Assembly: GCA_030649955.1 (NCBI GenBank)
Contig: JAUSFD010000010.1
Coordinates: 124,001-188,000 of the forward strand
DNA: 64,000 nucleotides
Direction: 5' to 3'
Origin: Candidatus Peregrinibacteria bacterium
GTDB lineage: Bacteria; Patescibacteriota; Gracilibacteria; Peribacterales; Peribacteraceae
The position numbers and the translations under genes were made by a program. Shown in pieces: positions 60,733 to 64,000 of the stretch (position 1 is its first letter; each line of letters opens with the position of its first letter). The notes below the pieces were generated by a model. The model had not been told where the DNA came from, did not search any database, and saw only the letters and a program-made list of their open reading frames with translations.

Positions 60733-63700
60733 CTATCGCTTTCTGCGTCGTCTCATCCATGCGAATCCTGCCGCCGCTCCTCCTGCCATCACCGCAACAG
60801 CTGCAGGTCCCTCATCAGAGAGGCGGCCCCCGGTCCCAGGAGTGTTCACGTTCCCCTCCAGGGGCGAGCCATCCCGCGTTCCCAGAGGGAAGCCCAGGAA
60901 TCCTGGAACATCGACGGAGAGCACAGGCACATCGACGATGCTCGCACCCACGGGGGACGCTGCGCTCAGTTCTTTCTTGCAGTACCGATCACACCCATCC
61001 CCACTCACCCTGTTCCCATCGTCGCAGAGCTCCGCACGATCCAGTGTCCCATCCCCGCAACGCGGCAGACTGCAGTCCGTCCTGCACGTCCTGTCCGGCA
61101 GATCACTGTTTCGCGTCCCCTCATCGCACTCCTCCCCGGGGTTCACGACGCCATTCCCACAGGAGCGGTGCGTGAAGCGGCACTTCTCAGGATCGCACCC
61201 GTAAGGGAGTGCAGAGTCATGGAGCGTGGGTTCACACTGTTCGTTGAGCAACCGTTGCACGATCCCGTCGCCGCAAATCCCCGCCTCCAGGAGGCACCCC
61301 GCCGAGCACCCATCCCCTTCGCGCACGTTACGGTCATCACACTCCTCCCCCGCGGTGATCATGCCATCGCCGCAGCGAAGAGGATCATCAGTGTCGAGTC
61401 TGCAGTCCGGCGAGCAACCGTCGCCCGGCGCAGTGCCGCCGTCCTCGCACTCCTCCGGAGACTCCAGCACGCCGTTGCCGCACACCTGATAGTCTCCGGC
61501 GTTCCCATCTGTCCTGTCTGTACACACTCCGCCAATGCACACCCCCGGAGCGCACTCCAGATCACTCGTGCACGCACGGCAGCTCCCATCGACGCAGAGG
61601 CCGCTTGGGCACTGATCGTGCGAGGAGCAGGCGATGCACTGACCGTTCTGGCACAGGCCTGTCTCGCAGTCGCTGTGCTGCCTGCACGAGACGCAGACTC
61701 CTGAAACGCACTGGCCACCGTTGCACTCGGCATCGGAGGAACAGGGGAAGCACCGGCCGTTCTCACACCGCTGACCATTGAGACAGATGCCGCTCGCGGG
61801 ACACGTGCAGGCACCGTTCTGGCACAAGCCGGAGAGACACTGGTTATTGTCGGTACAGGATTGGCAGCGTCCGTTCGTGCAAATCTGTCCGCTGGGACAG
61901 TCATCTTCCTCCTCGCACAAACATTCACCGTCTCTGCACGGGTTGCAGCGCTGGTCCCTACAGACTTGTCCCACGGGGCACTGGTTCGTCGAATCGCATT
62001 CGCATCTGCCATTCCTGCAGATGCCGCTGGGGCACTGATTACCACTCGTACACTCCTCGCAGCGCCTGCGGATGCAGACGAGCCCGGTCGGGCACCCATC
62101 GGTGTTGTCGCAGGAGCACTCACTGCCGGTGCAGTCCACACACCGACCGTTGCGGCACACCTCATCCGCCGGGCAGTCGTCATCGTCGGTGCACTGCGGC
62201 GTACTCGACCAGTGCGAGGCACTAGAGGATCGCGAACTCCCGCTGGAGGGGGTAGATGCATCCGTGTGTGTTGAGCTTGAGGAGGAGCGAGAGGAAGCGG
62301 AGGAAGAGGTGCACTGTGGCAGGACCTCGTAGAGCAGGCGGAAGGTGTCGTGGTGAGGGCGAACTGCCATGTAGAACGGGACGATCGTCGCTCCTACACT
62401 CGCGAATACTTCATCGTTGTGATTCGCGCCGTAGATGCCATCACCCTGTGATTCGAGGGGGCCAATTTTGTCGTTCTCGAATCCCACGACCTTCACGCCA
62501 TCGAACTCGATCACTCCATACGCCTTCTCAAGGGCATGAGATTGCCGTGGCGGAGTTCCTGGAAGCTGCGATCGGGGCGGATGGTGACCGTACAGTGAGA
62601 CTTCCACTTCGCGGTCTTTCCTGCTCACGGAGAGCCCAGGAACATCTATAGATCTCGGCGGATCGATGAGGGATGTCGTAGCATTCATGATGTCGAACCA
62701 CTCTTCGGGCGCGCGAGTTGTTCCATCGCCCAGGAAGATGCGAGGCTGAACGTTGCCGGTACTATCGGTGTTGTAGAGCTCCGAGAAGACTAAGCGCATG
62801 CGGGCAGCCCCATTCCTGCATGTCGACGGAGAGCTCGCACTGCTCGAGGAGGAAGAGCTCGCTCCCAGCACGGAGCAGCGGTAGAGATTGAGTGTGACTG
62901 CACCCCTGTTGTCCGTGTGGGAAGGATCCTTGAGGTAAAGGTGCGCGTTCGCAGCACCGTTCGGGGGATCGAGGGCGAAGGACGTCGTCTGACCCTGGGC
63001 AGAGCTCTGTGCGGTACTCGCGGTCTGCGCGAAGGTCGCCGCTCCTGTGGGGAGCGCATCATCGACCGTGGCTCCTGCCGTTCGTCGCGTGATGTCCGTG
63101 TGGACCGTCCAGGCGCCATTGGGCGCTTGAGCATCCGTTGCCACCGGGCTCCACGCGTCCCTGATGTAGCGCATACCATACTCACCTCCAGAGAGGAGGA
63201 CAGCGTTCCGCGGCGTGGGACCGGAGTGAGCGGGGCTCGTCGCACTGAGCTCGATTTCACTCAGGAGAGTTCCCCCTTTGCCCGGTCCGCAGACCTGCAG
63301 ATCGAGACCGCAGGTAGCGGACTTGTCAGAGCAGGAGCAGAACCGGTTCTCGACGGCGTTCGTCTGGAAGCTCAGACCATCGGTGAAGGTGACTGTTGCT
63401 TGGTTACGGATCACCGTTCCGATCGGGCAGTCTGCACGGGGCCAGATCATGAAGGATACCATCATCACGTTCTCGTCCCTCGTGACGCGCAGGTTCTCGC
63501 AGGTGATCACGCGACCCTCGACTTTGCAGCTCTCGGGCTCGAGGAGCGTAATGGTGCTGGGATCGAGGCAGGGGTGAAGTTCGTCGCGGAAGGTGAAGAC
63601 TCCTCCCGCTCTGTTCGTCTGGTGCCCAACAGCGTGGATGTAGAGGAGACCGTCCGCTTTGCAGATCGGCCCCTGCGGTGAGACAACTTTGCTCTGACAC

Positions 63701-64000
63701 GCGTTCGTGAACGTCTCTGTCACCGTGTTGTTCGCGAGGTTGGGATCCGTGGACTGCGGTGTGCGCACGGTCGTCGTGCGCGTGCTGCCCGGTGGCCCAG
63801 ACATCTTCGGCCACGAGGCGAAGTCCGAGTTCGGTGGCATGGCGATACCGTTCGTATCCCAGATGATCGTGTTGCCCACACGCGTCACCTTGCCGTGGCC
63901 CAGCATCTGCTTCATATGTCCTCTCTGCCCAATGACGGGGCCCATGATGTCACCCTGGTACTCGACTCCCTCTCCGAGGGCGACCTCCACGATCGCGGAG
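60733..64000 (-). CDS. Giant cysteine-rich surface protein (5' end beyond right edge)
   Basis: The frame is open to the right edge, so the N-terminus is missing; at least 1085 residues are visible. The first part has DUF11-like segments (STDPNLANNTVTETFTNAC). A Ser-rich linker near residue 580 leads to more than ten short cysteine modules (CRNGRCVDC, CPSGICRNGRC, CVSGVCVSC) and about five myxococcal-type repeats (CGNGVLESPEEC, CGDGMITAGEEC, CGDGTLDRAELC). The end has a hydrophobic stretch (AAVAVMAGGAAAGFAWM) and a basic tail RRRRKR, which looks like a membrane or sorting anchor. A secreted, disulfide-stabilised surface protein is likely. Confidence 0.85.
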   Translation of the reverse strand, partial: SAIVEVALGEGVEYQGDIMGPVIGQRGHMKQMLGHGKVTRVGNTIIWDTNGIAMPPNSDFASWPKMSGPPGSTRTTTVRTPQSTDPNLANNTVTETFTNACQSKVVSPQGPICKADGLLYIHAVGHQTNRAGGVFTFRDELHPCLDPSTITLLEPESCKVEGRVITCENLRVTRDENVMMVSFMIWPRADCPIGTVIRNQATVTFTDGLSFQTNAVENRFCSCSDKSATCGLDLQVCGPGKGGTLLSEIELSATSPAHSGPTPRNAVLLSGGEYGMRYIRDAWSPVATDAQAPNGAWTVHTDITRRTAGATVDDALPTGAATFAQTASTAQSSAQGQTTSFALDPPNGAANAHLYLKDPSHTDNRGAVTLNLYRCSVLGASSSSSSSASSPSTCRNGAARMRLVFSELYNTDSTGNVQPRIFLGDGTTRAPEEWFDIMNATTSLIDPPRSIDVPGLSVSRKDREVEVSLYGHHPPRSQLPGTPPRQSHALEKAYGVIEFDGVKVVGFENDKIGPLESQGDGIYGANHNDEVFASVGATIVPFYMAVRPHHDTFRLLYEVLPQCTSSSASSRSSSSSTHTDASTPSSGSSRSSSASHWSSTPQCTDDDDCPADEVCRNGRCVDCTGSECSCDNTDGCPTGLVCIRRRCEECTSGNQCPSGICRNGRCECDSTNQCPVGQVCRDQRCNPCRDGECLCEEEDDCPSGQICTNGRCQSCTDNNQCLSGLCQNGACTCPASGICLNGQRCENGRCFPCSSDAECNGGQCVSGVCVSCRQHSDCETGLCQNGQCIACSSHDQCPSGLCVDGSCRACTSDLECAPGVCIGGVCTDRTDGNAGDYQVCGNGVLESPEECEDGGTAPGDGCSPDCRLDTDDPLRCGDGMITAGEECDDRNVREGDGCSAGCLLEAGICGDGIVQRLLNEQCEPTLHDSALPYGCDPEKCRFTHRSCGNGVVNPGEECDEGTRNSDLPDRTCRTDCSLPRCGDGTLDRAELCDDGNRVSGDGCDRYCKKELSAASPVGASIVDVPVLSVDVPGFLGFPLGTRDGSPLEGNVNTPGTGGRLSDEGPAAVAVMAGGAAAGFAWMRRRRKR

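Overview
The window looks like one chromosomal segment of a bacterium, most likely a member of the Patescibacteria/CPR and perhaps Peregrinibacteria-like; the assignment is inferred from gene content, not from a marker gene. Bacterial NAD-dependent DNA ligase and TypA are present. UGA is an ordinary stop (for example in the PIG-L deacetylase and typA), which argues against code-25 Gracilibacteria. Gene density is high, with many 4-base ATGA overlaps. Several well-formed promoters place the start codon only 6-7 bases after the -10 box, so leaderless transcripts seem common. No rRNA, tRNA or CRISPR array was recognised.

Layout. 1-6.9 kb is a surface-glycan cluster: methyltransferase, PIG-L deacetylase, radical SAM enzyme, histidine phosphatase, two GT4 glycosyltransferases and a nucleotide-sugar dehydrogenase. 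An IS256-family element follows. 8.4-14.6 kb holds a histidine kinase with an EF-hand-like sensor, a PRMT-like methyltransferase coupled to a lipoprotein gene, a SpeD-like protein, a GNAT enzyme and small proteins. 14.6-19.6 kb carries a PdxT-like amidotransferase with a large extra domain and an RSH (ppGpp hydrolase-type) protein fused to an EamA transporter. 19.6-20.9 kb is a tyrosine recombinase and excisionase-like pair around paired operator repeats.

21-33.3 kb has a HExxH metalloprotease, a transglutaminase-like protein, further methyltransferase, DUF218 and TrmB-type genes, a cysteine-rich protein with a zinc-ribbon partner, a pseudopilin, and a lipid pair (CDP-archaeol-synthase-like plus CDP-alcohol phosphatidyltransferase). 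33.8-42.2 kb contains a TPR membrane protein, ligA, an SLH protein, an acidic secreted protein and an HTTM protein. 42.4-55.6 kb is rich in AT-rich genes: a large surface protein with a planctomycete-like N-terminal motif, a membrane beta-propeller-like protein, a TrmB regulator fused to two EF-hand sensors, an IS5 element, a second EF-hand kinase, an EamA transporter, and a deoxyhypusine-synthase/SpeD-like locus. 55.7-64 kb holds a Calx-beta/SLH surface protein, ogt, typA and a giant cysteine-rich surface protein running off the right edge.

The most unusual content is: (1) the RSH-EamA fusion with degenerate synthetase residues; (2) four copies of one extracytoplasmic sensor domain with an EF-hand-like loop, in two kinases and a membrane-anchored TrmB regulator; (3) three SpeD-like proteins, one fused to half a deoxyhypusine synthase and interrupted by frameshifts; and (4) a family of intergenic hairpins with a constant 10-nt loop.
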